Source of the DNA: an uncultured Eubacteriales bacterium
GTDB taxonomy: Bacteria; Bacillota; Clostridia; Christensenellales; Borkfalkiaceae
Reading direction: 5' to 3'
NCBI GenBank assembly: GCA_900540805.1
Contig: UQHL01000001.1
Location: 383,107 to 447,106 of the forward strand
Length of the DNA stretch: 64,000 bases
Shown here: piece by piece, positions 32,618-40,823 of the stretch
Layout: every line of letters begins with the position of its first letter
Numbering within the stretch: the first letter of the stretch is position 1
Position numbers and translations under genes: made by a program
The notes under the pieces: model-generated
Database searches by the model: none
Told to the model about the DNA's origin: nothing
Seen by the model: only the letters and a program-made list of their open reading frames with translations

Positions 32618-34180
32618 TCAATCCTCAATCTCCCTGATAATCTTATCAATTTCTTCCCGCAATACCTGTTCGCGGGCGACGATTTGAGCAATCTTCCTGT
32701 TCAATTCCCCTATATCCACTTTTTCCCGCGTGTCTTTCTTTTCGACGTAAGTACTCACCGATAAGTTAAAATCGTTTTCGCCAATTACACTATTCGGTAC
32801 GACTTTCGCGGTGTATTCCATGTCTTGACGCTCGGTAAACAGTCGCATGATGTTATCGATATTTTTATCGGTCAGTTTGTTGTTATTCGTTACTTTTACG
32901 CACTCCGCGCTTGCGTCGATAAACAGCACGTCATTGCTCGTTTTGGATTTTTTCAGTACCATAATGCAGGTGGCAATGCTTGTACCGAAGAACAAATTGC
33001 TGGGAAGCTGTATAATACAGTCGATGTAATTATTTTCGATCAGATACTTGCGAATTTTCTGTTCCGCGCCGCCGCGATAGAAAATACCGGGAAAACATAC
33101 GATTGCCGCGACGCCGCTGGTGGCAAGCCAAGAGAGCGCGTGCATGATAAACGCCATATCCGCATAGCTCTTTGGTGCGAGAATGCCGGCGGGGGAGAAA
33201 CGGGGATCGTTGATGAGCAAAGGATCGTCGCTACCTTTCCATTTGGTGGAATAAGGCGGATTGCTGACGATGGCTTCAAAAGGTTCTTCATCCCAATGCT
33301 GGGGTTTCGTTAACGTATCCTCGTTGGCGATATTGAATTTGTCGTAATCGATGTCGTGTAAAAACATATTGATACGGCAAAGGTTATAAGTCGTTAAGTT
33401 GATTTCCTGTCCGAAAAAGCCTTGCCGCACGTTTTCTTTGCCGAGAATTTTGGCGAATTTCAACAACAGCGAACCGCTGCCGCAAGCCGGATCGTAGACC
33501 TTATTGACTTCGGTTTTGCCCACGACGGTGAGCTTTGTCAACAACTCGGAAACCTCCTGCGGGGTAAAGTATTCCCCGCCGCTTTTGCCCGCGTTCCCCG
33601 CATACATGCCCATCAAAAACTCATACGCGTCGCCGAACGCGTCTATCGTATTGTCCTTATACCCACCCAGCTTCATATCGCCGATGCTGTCGAGAAGCTT
33701 GACCAGTTTCTCGTTTCTTCTTTCCACCGTCGAACCGAGTTTATTGGAATTTACGTCAATGTCGTCGAACAAGCCCTTGAAATTTTCTTCGCTGTCGGTA
33801 CCCTGCGCCGAACTTTCGATGGCTTTGAAGATCTTTTCCAGCGTTTCGTTCAGATCGGGATCGATTTTCGCTTTTTTGCGCACGTTTACGAATAGTTGAC
33901 TCGGAAGAATGAAAAAACCCTTGGTTTTTACCATGTCCTCGCGTACCTGCTCGGCTGTCTCGTCCGAAATATCGGCGTAATGAAACGCGGCGTTGCCCGC
34001 TTCATATTCGCCCGTATTGATATAATCGGTTATGTTCTCGGAAATATAGCGATAGAACATGAAACCCAAAACATATTGTTTAAAGTCCCAACCGTCCACG
34101 CTTCCGCGCAAGTCGTTCGCTATGTTCCAAATCGCTTTATGCAGTTCTTCCCGTTCCTGTTCTTTGATTGAATTCGTCAC
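32618..34180 (-). CDS. hsdM: Type I restriction modification methyltransferase subunit M
   Basis: The 520-residue N6-adenine methyltransferase subunit, the same length as EcoR124I HsdM. The SAM motif I is YDPACGSGSLLL (from Asp230) and the catalytic motif IV is NPPY (307-310). The helical N-terminal HsdM_N domain (residues 5-150) precedes. The start codon is GTG with AAGGAG eight bases upstream. It is the first gene of the five-gene operon hsdM-unknown-hsdS-membrane protein-hsdR. With HsdS it both protects host DNA and forms the core of the restriction complex. Confidence 0.96.
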   Translation of the reverse strand: MTNSIKEQEREELHKAIWNIANDLRGSVDGWDFKQYVLGFMFYRYISENITDYINTGEYEAGNAAFHYADISDETAEQVREDMVKTKGFFILPSQLFVNVRKKAKIDPDLNETLEKIFKAIESSAQGTDSEENFKGLFDDIDVNSNKLGSTVERRNEKLVKLLDSIGDMKLGGYKDNTIDAFGDAYEFLMGMYAGNAGKSGGEYFTPQEVSELLTKLTVVGKTEVNKVYDPACGSGSLLLKFAKILGKENVRQGFFGQEINLTTYNLCRINMFLHDIDYDKFNIANEDTLTKPQHWDEEPFEAIVSNPPYSTKWKGSDDPLLINDPRFSPAGILAPKSYADMAFIMHALSWLATSGVAAIVCFPGIFYRGGAEQKIRKYLIENNYIDCIIQLPSNLFFGTSIATCIMVLKKSKTSNDVLFIDASAECVKVTNNNKLTDKNIDNIMRLFTERQDMEYTAKVVPNSVIGENDFNLSVSTYVEKKDTREKVDIGELNRKIAQIVAREQVLREEIDKIIREIED

Positions 34181-34225
34181 AAATGTACTCCTTTGAATTT
34201 ATAGTGCATACGCCTGCATTTTCAT

Positions 34226-34246
34226 ATCGTGACGTTTTGTCACGAT
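34226..34246. promoter_or_regulatory. Palindrome in the hsdM leader, possible operator
   Basis: Perfect 8-bp arms ATCGTGAC and GTCACGAT around GTTTT, 46 bp before the hsdM start codon. It could be an operator controlling the restriction operon, or a hairpin in its leader. No regulator gene is adjacent. The rest of 34181-34703 shows no gene. Confidence 0.5.
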
Positions 34247-34543
34247 CTTCTTTTTTCTCCGTAAAAGGTTATTTTATAGACATCCATATACTTTGGAACC
34301 TTATATAATGTGCCATTCCAGCACACCGTTTTCCTCAAAGTAAAAAGCCTCGTTTCCCACAAGTTTTTCCTCTCTACCGTCTATCCTTTCAGTCGTATAT
34401 GTTTATTATACCATTTCTTGCACTCCTTTTCAAGGCTTTTCTTGGATTATTTCAACTTTATTTATCCTTGCTCAAAGCCATAAGGACGTTTTATTTTTTG
34501 ACCTCTCTGTGGGATTTTTCCAAAGATACGAGTTTACTTTTTC

Positions 34544-35926
34544 ACTAAAACCGAAGACTATGAGGTATTAAATACCATTTTTTTCGTAATTTTCGCTTTA
34601 TTAAGAACCAATATGCTTTTTACTAACACTTCCGTATGTTATCTTGTTTTTACCAAGGAAGGTTTCATGACTTCTTGGAATAAACGATTTAAGGAGCACT
34701 TTTATGAAACAACGTTACACAGCGGAACAAATCCGCCAATGCTGTCTTGAATATCAAAACGGAAAATCCGTTTCCCTTCTTGTTCAAGAATTGCATATCC
34801 CACGCAGTACCGTCTATGCTTGGCTGAAACGTTTTCGAGAAGAAACTCAGGCTAACAAAAAAGAAATCTCTTTAAAAACTTATCATCTTCTCGAAAATAA
34901 AGTCACGCGTATGGAAAACATCATCCAGGTATTACAGTCTGTATCTTGTACAGTCAATGATCCGCTGGAATTCAAATTAGAGGCTTTGGAAAGGTTATAT
35001 GGACAATATAGTGTACATGTACTCTGCGATGCCCTTAAAGTTCCTCGCGGGACTTTTTATAACTATCTCCTTCGCAACAAACGAGACAATACTTGGTACG
35101 CCAAACGGCAAGAGGAGCTGCGGAGTAAGATTCAACAAATCTATGACGACCATCATCAAATCTTTGGTGCCGCTAAAGTTACTGCCCTTTTGAAAGAGCA
35201 AGGCGAGCGCGTCAGCGTGAAAATGGTTAGACGTTTGATGCAAGATATGGGACTAACCAGCATTCGCGTAGGGGCAAAGGACCTGTATGATAAAGAACAA
35301 CGGCCCTATAAAAATCATTTGAAGCAACAGTTTGATACCTCACGTCCTAATGAAGTGTGGGTAAGCGATATTACATATTTCCGTTTCAATAATAAAAATT
35401 ACTATATCTGTGCTATCATTGATTTATACGCCAGAACCGTCGTAGGGTACCGCGTCGGGATTAAAAACAGTACTCAGTTGGCAAAGAGTACCTTTAAGGT
35501 TGCCTATGAGAATAGAAAACCGAACGAACCGTTACTCTTCCATACAGACAGAGGTTCCAATTATCGCTCTAAGACCTTTTGCTCTTATCTGAAATCTTTA
35601 AATATCAAACAGTCTTATTCCAGAGCGCATATCCCCTATGACAATTCCGTGATGGAGTCTTTCTTTGCCTCCCTTAAAAGAGAAGAGTTATACAGAACGA
35701 AATACCGCTCTGAAAATGAATTCAAAGCGGCGGTAGACAATTATATAATTTTTTATAACGAGCGCAGGCCTCACGCGAAGAACGGTTACAAGACTCCCCG
35801 GAAAAAAGAAGAGGATTTCTTTAATAAACATGCGGCGTTGTTGGATAAGAGTGAATAGACAACGGAGTTCGGATACAGTTCTTTTCCTTTTTTCGGTTTC
35901 TGTTTTGAACTTTTTTGATTTTAGTG
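34544..35926 (+). mobile_element. IS3-family insertion sequence with tentative ends
   Basis: A full-length transposase gene lies between imperfect inverted repeats: CACTAAAACCGAAGA at the left and the complement of CACTAAAATCAAAAA at the right (12 of 15 match). The resulting length, about 1.38 kb, is normal for IS3 elements. I could not find a convincing target-site duplication, so the ends may be off by some bases. Confidence 0.6.
34704..35858 (+). CDS. IS3-family transposase, single open reading frame
   Basis: A 384-residue DDE transposase. The N-terminus is a helix-turn-helix (YTAEQIRQCCLEYQNG, then VQELHIPRSTVYAWLKRF). HTH_21-like residues 130-190 follow, then the rve integrase core with Asp222 (VSDITYF), Asp282 (HTDRGSNY) and Glu318 (VMESFFASLK), giving an exact DD(35)E spacing. 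IS3 elements usually split this into orfA and orfB joined by frameshifting; here both parts are in one frame. All catalytic residues are present, so it may be active. It separates the restriction operon from tRNA-Gly. Confidence 0.93.
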   Translation: MKQRYTAEQIRQCCLEYQNGKSVSLLVQELHIPRSTVYAWLKRFREETQANKKEISLKTYHLLENKVTRMENIIQVLQSVSCTVNDPLEFKLEALERLYGQYSVHVLCDALKVPRGTFYNYLLRNKRDNTWYAKRQEELRSKIQQIYDDHHQIFGAAKVTALLKEQGERVSVKMVRRLMQDMGLTSIRVGAKDLYDKEQRPYKNHLKQQFDTSRPNEVWVSDITYFRFNNKNYYICAIIDLYARTVVGYRVGIKNSTQLAKSTFKVAYENRKPNEPLLFHTDRGSNYRSKTFCSYLKSLNIKQSYSRAHIPYDNSVMESFFASLKREELYRTKYRSENEFKAAVDNYIIFYNERRPHAKNGYKTPRKKEEDFFNKHAALLDKSE

Positions 35927-35984
35927 TCTATATAAAAACGGAAAGAGCAATTGCTGAAAGCCTTTATTCATAAGGGATAAAAGA

Positions 35985-36035
35985 AAACACCTATTGCCGT
36001 CTAAACCTCGCGGGTTCGGATCTTAATAGGTGTTT
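35985..36035 (-). terminator. Terminator downstream of tRNA-Gly
   Basis: 11-bp perfect arms (AAACACCTATT and complement) enclose a 29-base loop that may fold further. TCTTTT follows on the minus strand, directly after the tRNA 3' end. Confidence 0.65.
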
Positions 36036-36039
36036 CACA

Positions 36040-36114
36040 TGGAGCAGGTGACGAGAGTCGAACTCGCCGGAATCAGCTTGGGAAGCTGACGCCATACCGC
36101 TAGGCGACACCTGC
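36040..36114 (-). tRNA. tRNA-Gly (anticodon CCC)
   Basis: On the minus strand the gene starts GCAGGTG and ends CACCTGC-T-CCA, a perfect 7-bp acceptor stem with encoded CCA. The anticodon stem TCAGC/GCTGA encloses the loop TTCCCAA, giving anticodon CCC. The T-arm GGCGAG-TTCGACT-CTCGTC is regular. A consensus promoter lies 15 bp upstream. Confidence 0.95.
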
Positions 36115-36128
36115 ATTCAAGTGTTTCT

Positions 36129-36157
36129 ATTATATGCTATCCGCGATAAAATGTCAA
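36129..36157 (-). promoter_or_regulatory. Consensus promoter of tRNA-Gly
   Basis: TTGACA, 17 bp, TATAAT on the minus strand, 14 bp before the tRNA 5' end. Confidence 0.9.
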
Positions 36158-36191
36158 CACTTTTTAGGAAAAAACAAAAAAATTTCTGTCT

Positions 36192-37871
36192 TTATTTTGT
36201 TTGCGAAGCTAAAAAATTATTGATTGCCGCACAAAGCGCGCGCACGGAAGCCGAGTTGCTGTCGTCGTGCACCCCCGCGCCCCAAAAGGACGTTCCGCCC
36301 GTCCCGATACTGAGGTAGGTGATCGCTTTTGAAGAGGTACCCTTGCCTTCGGACAGCGCATGCTGTTCGTAACCGTTCATCGTATAAGAAACGCCCAAAT
36401 ATTCCTGAAGAATATTCGAAACCGCGTCGAGACGGCCGTTGCCGTGCCCCGTAAGCTTTTTTGTAACACCTCTTTTTTTATCCGTCAGCAGCACTTCCGC
36501 GTCTATGCCGTTGTTCTGCCGATAGTCCACCTCCGACATCGAAAAATATGCCTCGCTCCTCAAATACGTGTCGAGGAAAAGCTCGTAAAGCTCGGAGGCC
36601 TTCAATTCCTTATGCCCCTTATCCGAAACATTTTTGACGACTTGAGAAAAGGCTTCCTTCAGCCGCGCGGGAAGATGCAGCTCGTACTCGCTTTCGAGAA
36701 TAAACGCCACGCCGCCCTTTCCCGACTGACTGTTGATGCGGATGACGTCCTTTTCATATTCTCTGCCGATATCCCTCGGATCGATAGGCAGGTAAGGAAC
36801 GTTCCATACCGTCTCGGGATTTTTTTCCCGATAGCGCATACCCTTGGCGATAGCGTCCTGATGCGATCCCGCAAACGCGGCAAATACCATTTCCCCCGCG
36901 TAGGGTTGCCGGGCGGGAATCTTCATCCCGGTAAAATAAGAATACATGGCCGCCGTATAAGGCAGATTTTCAAAATTCAGCTTCGGATCCACCCCGTGTG
37001 AAAACAAATTGAGCGCCAGCGTCACGAGATCGACGTTGCCCGTGCGTTCGCCGTTGCCGAACAGCGTCCCTTCCACTCGCCCCGCGCCCGCGAGAAGCCC
37101 CGCCTCCGCAGCCGCGACGCCGCAGCCGCGGTCGTTATGCGGATGTACGGACAAAACCACGGCCTCGGGGTAAACGAGGTTCTTCCGCATAAATTCCACC
37201 TGCTGGGCAAAGACGTGCGGAAGAGCGGTTTCCACCGTGGCGGGCAGATTGATGATTGCCTTTTTATCTGCAGACGGTTTCCATTCGTCCAATACGGCGT
37301 TGCATACCTCCAATGCGAAATCGGGCTCCGCCGCCGTAAAGCTTTCGGGGGAATATTCGAGGCGAAATCTTCCTTTCTGATTTTTCGCAAGCTGGTTTAT
37401 TAAACGCGCACCGTCGGTCGAGATTTTCTTCACCTCATCCCTGCCCCCATGGAACACCTGTTTCCTTTGGGCGGGAGACACCGAATTATAGACGTGCACG
37501 ATTGCGTTTTTCGCCCCCGCGAGCGCGTCGAACGTGCGGCGGATGATCTTTTCCCGCGCCTGCGTCAGTACCTGAATCGTCACGTCGTCGGGGATCATTT
37601 CTTCCTCGATCAGCTTCCGCACGAAAGCGAACTCCGTTTCCGAAGCCGCGGGGAAGCCCACTTCGATTTCTTTGAAGCCCAGCTCGGTGAGCAGACGAAA
37701 AAATTCCACCTTCGTCGCCAGCGACATCGGTTCCACCAGTGCCTGATTGCCGTCCCGCAAATCCACGCTGCACCACACGGGCGCTTCGTCAAGCGCGTCC
37801 CGCGCCACCCAATCCCGACAGATCTCCTTCGGCAAAAAATACTGTTTCGCATATTTTCGGTAATTTTTCAT
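36192..37871 (-). CDS. leuA: 2-isopropylmalate synthase, long (LeuA2) type
   Basis: A 559-residue enzyme that condenses acetyl-CoA and 2-ketoisovalerate, the first step of leucine synthesis. The barrel signature is SVDLRDGNQALVEPM (Arg-Asp metal/substrate motif). Other marks are IEVGFPAASETE, the metal-binding histidines in LSVHPHNDRGCGVAAAE, and GTLFGNGERTGNVDL. The C-terminal ~130 residues are the allosteric LeuA dimer domain. The length and opening FLPKEICRDWVARDALDEAPVWCSVDLRDGNQ are those of the yeast/actinobacterial-like type. It is monocistronic here; the other leu genes are not in the window. No T-box was seen in its short leader. Confidence 0.95.
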   Translation of the reverse strand: MKNYRKYAKQYFLPKEICRDWVARDALDEAPVWCSVDLRDGNQALVEPMSLATKVEFFRLLTELGFKEIEVGFPAASETEFAFVRKLIEEEMIPDDVTIQVLTQAREKIIRRTFDALAGAKNAIVHVYNSVSPAQRKQVFHGGRDEVKKISTDGARLINQLAKNQKGRFRLEYSPESFTAAEPDFALEVCNAVLDEWKPSADKKAIINLPATVETALPHVFAQQVEFMRKNLVYPEAVVLSVHPHNDRGCGVAAAEAGLLAGAGRVEGTLFGNGERTGNVDLVTLALNLFSHGVDPKLNFENLPYTAAMYSYFTGMKIPARQPYAGEMVFAAFAGSHQDAIAKGMRYREKNPETVWNVPYLPIDPRDIGREYEKDVIRINSQSGKGGVAFILESEYELHLPARLKEAFSQVVKNVSDKGHKELKASELYELFLDTYLRSEAYFSMSEVDYRQNNGIDAEVLLTDKKRGVTKKLTGHGNGRLDAVSNILQEYLGVSYTMNGYEQHALSEGKGTSSKAITYLSIGTGGTSFWGAGVHDDSNSASVRALCAAINNFLASQTK

Positions 37872-37939
37872 CCGACGCCCTCCTGAACAGTCTTTCCCGA
37901 AGCTTCCTTTCTTCTCCTCTTTCGGAAATAATTGTTTTT

Positions 37940-37968
37940 ATCATAGCACAAAATCCGCTAAAAATCAA
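37940..37968 (-). promoter_or_regulatory. leuA: leuA promoter
   Basis: TTGATT, 17 bp, TATGAT with an extended TGC on the minus strand. The leader is about 60 nt, too short for a T-box. Confidence 0.7.
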
Positions 37969-38000
37969 GCCTTTGGGCGGTTTTCACAAAATTTGAACGC

Positions 38001-38038
38001 AAAAAAACGGAACAAATCGCTACCTGCGATCCGTTCCG
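38001..38038 (-). terminator. Terminator of the 28-residue peptide gene
   Basis: CGGAAC and ATCGC pair with GCGAT and GTTCCG across an AA/CC internal bulge, followed by seven T on the minus strand. Confidence 0.8.
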
Positions 38039-38071
38039 CCGTTATATATACGCCGTCTTTAATTTTTTCGC

Positions 38072-38158
38072 TTACGCAAAGACGAAGGCCAGCACGCCGA
38101 GCGTGATCATCAAAAGACATCCCGCTAAAGTCAATACGATTGCAGTACCTTTCTTCAT
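38072..38158 (-). CDS. 28-residue single-span membrane peptide
   Basis: A very short gene with all expected signals: a strong promoter, a GGAGGGG ribosome binding site five bases before the ATG, and its own terminator. The product starts MKKGTAIVLTLAGCLLMITL and continues GVLAFVFA, a basic N-terminus plus one hydrophobic helix. It is probably a small inner-membrane peptide. It lies between leuA and the Fur-family gene, transcribed separately from both. A type I toxin-like peptide, a regulator of a membrane enzyme and a leader peptide are all possible. I know no homologue. Confidence 0.65.
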   Translation of the reverse strand: MKKGTAIVLTLAGCLLMITLGVLAFVFA

Positions 38159-38189
38159 ACCCCTCCGCCCCTTTCGCGCAATTTTAATC

Positions 38190-38218
38190 ATTGTATCATA
38201 AAAAAATGCATTTGTCAA
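38190..38218 (-). promoter_or_regulatory. Strong promoter of the 28-residue peptide gene
   Basis: TTGACA, 17 bp, TACAAT with an extended TGA on the minus strand, 31 bp before the start codon. Confidence 0.8.
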
Positions 38219-38257
38219 TAATTGTAACGGAAAAGTATGATTTTTATAAATAAACTT

Positions 38258-38662
38258 TTAAGAGGCGGGCGTATCGACTTCCGCACACTGCCGACAGGCG
38301 GGGCAGAGCCCGAGAAATTCGATCTGAAAATTTTCTATGGAAAAGCCGCAGCTGTCCTTTACCGATTCCCTGACGGGAAAATCAGCGGGCATCAGCACGT
38401 CCGCAACCCGCCCGCAGCGACGACAGTGGACGTGATAGTGGCGGCAGGTGTTGTAGTCGTAGCGGACGTCGCTTCCCGCCATCCGCAGCTCCAAAGCTCT
38501 ACCCGTCTGAGCAAAACCTCCCAGCACGCGGAAAACCGTCGCACGGCTGACCGAAGGATGCCGCTCGTGCACGTAGCCGTAAACTTCCGTCGCCGTCGGA
38601 TGATCCAACGTCTTAAGGGCATCGTAAATAATACTCTTTTGCCTGGTTTGTCTCTCCTGCAT
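38258..38662 (-). CDS. Fur-family metalloregulator (PerR/Fur-like)
   Basis: A 134-residue dimeric repressor. The winged helix is TATEVYGYVHERHPSVSRATVFRVLGGFAQTG. The regulatory metal site is in RHYHVHCRRCGRVADV, and the structural zinc site is the CxxC pairs C-R-R-C and C-P-A-C near the end. The start is the ATG preceded by AGGAGA; an upstream in-frame extension of 53 residues covers the promoter and is not coding. The HxHC spacing fits either PerR (peroxide) or Fur (iron). Rubrerythrin lies 4 kb away, which mildly favours PerR. Its promoter contains a TTAATATTAA palindrome between -10 and ribosome binding site, suggesting autoregulation. Confidence 0.9.
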   Translation of the reverse strand: MQERQTRQKSIIYDALKTLDHPTATEVYGYVHERHPSVSRATVFRVLGGFAQTGRALELRMAGSDVRYDYNTCRHYHVHCRRCGRVADVLMPADFPVRESVKDSCGFSIENFQIEFLGLCPACRQCAEVDTPAS

Positions 38663-38682
38663 AGAGCGTCTCCTATTGAGAT

Positions 38683-38730
38683 TTAATATTAATTGAATTT
38701 TATTATAACATATCTTCGCCCTTTCGTCAA
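38683..38730 (-). promoter_or_regulatory. Fur-family gene promoter with possible operator
   Basis: TTGACG (complement at 38725-38730), 17 bp, TATAAT (38702-38707) with extended TGT. The 10-bp palindrome TTAATATTAA at 38683-38692 lies just downstream of the start site. Confidence 0.7.
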
Positions 38731-38780
38731 GAATTTTCAGATAAAAACGGAAAAACAATATTTTCCAATTTATTTTTCGA

Positions 38781-38812
38781 AAAAAAGATCGGGGTTTTCC
38801 CCCGATCCTTTT
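38781..38812 (-). terminator. Terminator of the sleB-ypeB transcript
   Basis: GATCGGGG and CCCCGATC around a five-base loop, followed by a T tract on the minus strand. Confidence 0.88.
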
Positions 38813-38830
38813 TCTTATCACATTTTCCCC

Positions 38831-40795
38831 TTACAGCAGGATACGTCCCTGCTTGGAATTGAGCACGTTGAGAATACGCACTTCATTGCCCGTATTCGCA
38901 TCCACATAGATGAAATAGGTGTCGCCCTTATAATCGCATACAAATTCGTAAGCGGCCGTTTCCTTGCCCTCTACGGGGATTACCGTCAGGCGGGAGGCTT
39001 CTACGCTGAGATTCTTGTTCAGTTTGGCCTGCGCTTCGCCGAGAGAAATTTTCGTGTTCACCGCAGCTCTGGTGCGATGATTTTTCAAAAATGCCACGGC
39101 GTCGAAGCCGACGACCTTACCCTTGGTTTCGCAAACCTTCACTTTCACCATATCGGGATAATACACCGCGCCGTCCTGTTCGTAAGCAAAATTGAAGGTA
39201 GCCTGCGTGCCGCTTTCGTTCACCCATACCGCGGTCATATTTTCATAGCCGAGGCCCGCAAGATAATCCTCGGCAATCGCCTTGGAACGTTCGAGATCAA
39301 AGTTCTTCGCGGAGCAATCCTCATAGAAATCGAAGGCTACAAGCTTGCCGCCCTGCTTGGAAATCTGGGCAAAAAGCTGTCTGCCGCGGTCGTCGTGCAG
39401 GAAGAAGTTATACGCCTTCATGCTTTCGGAGTTTGTTTCGCCCGCATAGTCGGCTTTAACGATCGCATAGTCCTTGAAATAGCCCATGCACAGCTCTTCC
39501 GCGCGGGAAGAGGAAATTTCTTCCTTCTTGTCCTGTTCGCCCGTTTCCTTATTTTCGGGAGCGGTCTTGGCAAAGGGGCCTTCCTCTTCGCGGTTTTCTT
39601 CCAAGGTCGCGTTTTCCAGCGCCTGGAAGCTTTCGAATACGCGGTTGCCCTTCTTTTCCTTCATAAACATCTGCATGTCTTTATCCGTCATTTCGGTGGC
39701 GAGACGATTGAGCTCTTCGCGTACCTTATGATTGGTCTGATACAGCTTTTCGATTTTGGCAATATCCTCTTCCGTCAGTTTCTGACCCGCGTTGATCTTA
39801 TTGAGCATCGCCTGCGAAGCGTCCGCCGTACGGTTGATGAAGGAAGTCACGTTTTCGTCCGCGTGACCGTCGATGGGGAAGCGCTCCAGCGTGCTTTCCG
39901 CCAGTCTTGACTGCACGAGAAGATCGGTGAGCAGTCTGCTCTGCTGCGCAGGGCTAGCCGAAACGCGCACCTTGTTGAGGTCGGTATCGACGTTTTCCAT
40001 AATCCCGACCAGCTCGTAGAGGTTGCCGCGGTAGGTCCCTGCCATTGCGCCGTTGGTTTCAGCCATATTGATGGCGCCGAGCGTAACCACGGAGGTCAGC
40101 GCCAGCGTCACTACGCCGAGGGAGATGACCGCCGCCAGCCAGCCGCCGAAGCCGGGCGTACGCCGCGTCTCTCTTCTATGCTGTTTGTCCTTAAGCCTTT
40201 GCTCGCGTTTCTTGAGGCGCGCGTCCCGTCTTTCCAATTTGAGATTGTACGCCTGTTCTTTTTTCTGCTTTTTCAAAGCCAGCTTTTCGGCGTGCTCCCT
40301 TTCGATCCGTTCGATGCGCTGGGCGGCCGTTTCGCTGCGAAGAAGTTCCTTGCGGGCAAGCTGCTCTGCCTTCCGCTCCGCGCGCTTTTCCTTCATCTTC
40401 GCAATATGCTCCTGGCGCTTCGCTTTCATCTGAAGCCGTCTTTCCTCGTGCTTTGCTTTTCTCGCGGCTTTCAATTCCGCCTGCTTCGCCTTGTGCGCGG
40501 CCTTCATTTCGGCCTTCTTCGCCTTGCGTTCTTCCTTGGCGAGAGCAGCGTCCACCCGTTTTTTTGCGGCCGCCTTTTCCTTCTGTTCCTGCGTTTTGGC
40601 GGCGCGTTTTTCCTTGCCGGCCTTCTTTTCCGCTTTCTTAGCCGTCCTGGGTTCGGGTTTCTTCGTCGAAGCCGTCGCTTTGGAGGCGCTTTCCCCGGCG
40701 CTTTCCGCCTTTACCTGGGCACGCTCGGAGATGTTTTCCACTTTTTCCGCACCCGAAGAGGTGTTCTTCGCGATGTTGTTTTCTTTCTTTTCCAT
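38831..40795 (-). CDS. ypeB: Germination protein YpeB with long basic N-terminal extension
   Basis: 654 residues, against about 450 for B. subtilis YpeB. The part after residue 215 is recognisable YpeB: one membrane span (218-241), then NGAMAGTYRGNLYELVGIMENVDTDLNKVRVS, and two C-terminal PepSY/YPEB repeats (YENMTAVWVNES, GKETAAYEFVCDYKGDTYFIYVDANTGNEVRIL). YpeB stabilises the cortex-lytic enzyme SleB in the spore. The first ~215 residues are cytoplasmic and made almost wholly of Lys, Ala, Glu and Arg, predicted as one long helix or coiled coil. That extension is unusual. It lies 28 bp after sleB, the standard pairing. Confidence 0.9.
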   Translation of the reverse strand: MEKKENNIAKNTSSGAEKVENISERAQVKAESAGESASKATASTKKPEPRTAKKAEKKAGKEKRAAKTQEQKEKAAAKKRVDAALAKEERKAKKAEMKAAHKAKQAELKAARKAKHEERRLQMKAKRQEHIAKMKEKRAERKAEQLARKELLRSETAAQRIERIEREHAEKLALKKQKKEQAYNLKLERRDARLKKREQRLKDKQHRRETRRTPGFGGWLAAVISLGVVTLALTSVVTLGAINMAETNGAMAGTYRGNLYELVGIMENVDTDLNKVRVSASPAQQSRLLTDLLVQSRLAESTLERFPIDGHADENVTSFINRTADASQAMLNKINAGQKLTEEDIAKIEKLYQTNHKVREELNRLATEMTDKDMQMFMKEKKGNRVFESFQALENATLEENREEEGPFAKTAPENKETGEQDKKEEISSSRAEELCMGYFKDYAIVKADYAGETNSESMKAYNFFLHDDRGRQLFAQISKQGGKLVAFDFYEDCSAKNFDLERSKAIAEDYLAGLGYENMTAVWVNESGTQATFNFAYEQDGAVYYPDMVKVKVCETKGKVVGFDAVAFLKNHRTRAAVNTKISLGEAQAKLNKNLSVEASRLTVIPVEGKETAAYEFVCDYKGDTYFIYVDANTGNEVRILNVLNSKQGRILL

Positions 40796-40823
40796 GCTTT
40801 TAACTCCTTTTTAATGATACGAC

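Noticed and set aside
37872..37940. T-box or leucine attenuator upstream of leuA
   Set aside because: The leader is only about 60 nt and has no terminator hairpin or AGGGTGGNACCGCG box.
38693..39910. 405-codon frame antisense to ypeB, Phe/Leu-rich
   Set aside because: It is the complement of Lys/Glu-rich codons, which always yields Phe/Leu. No start signal.
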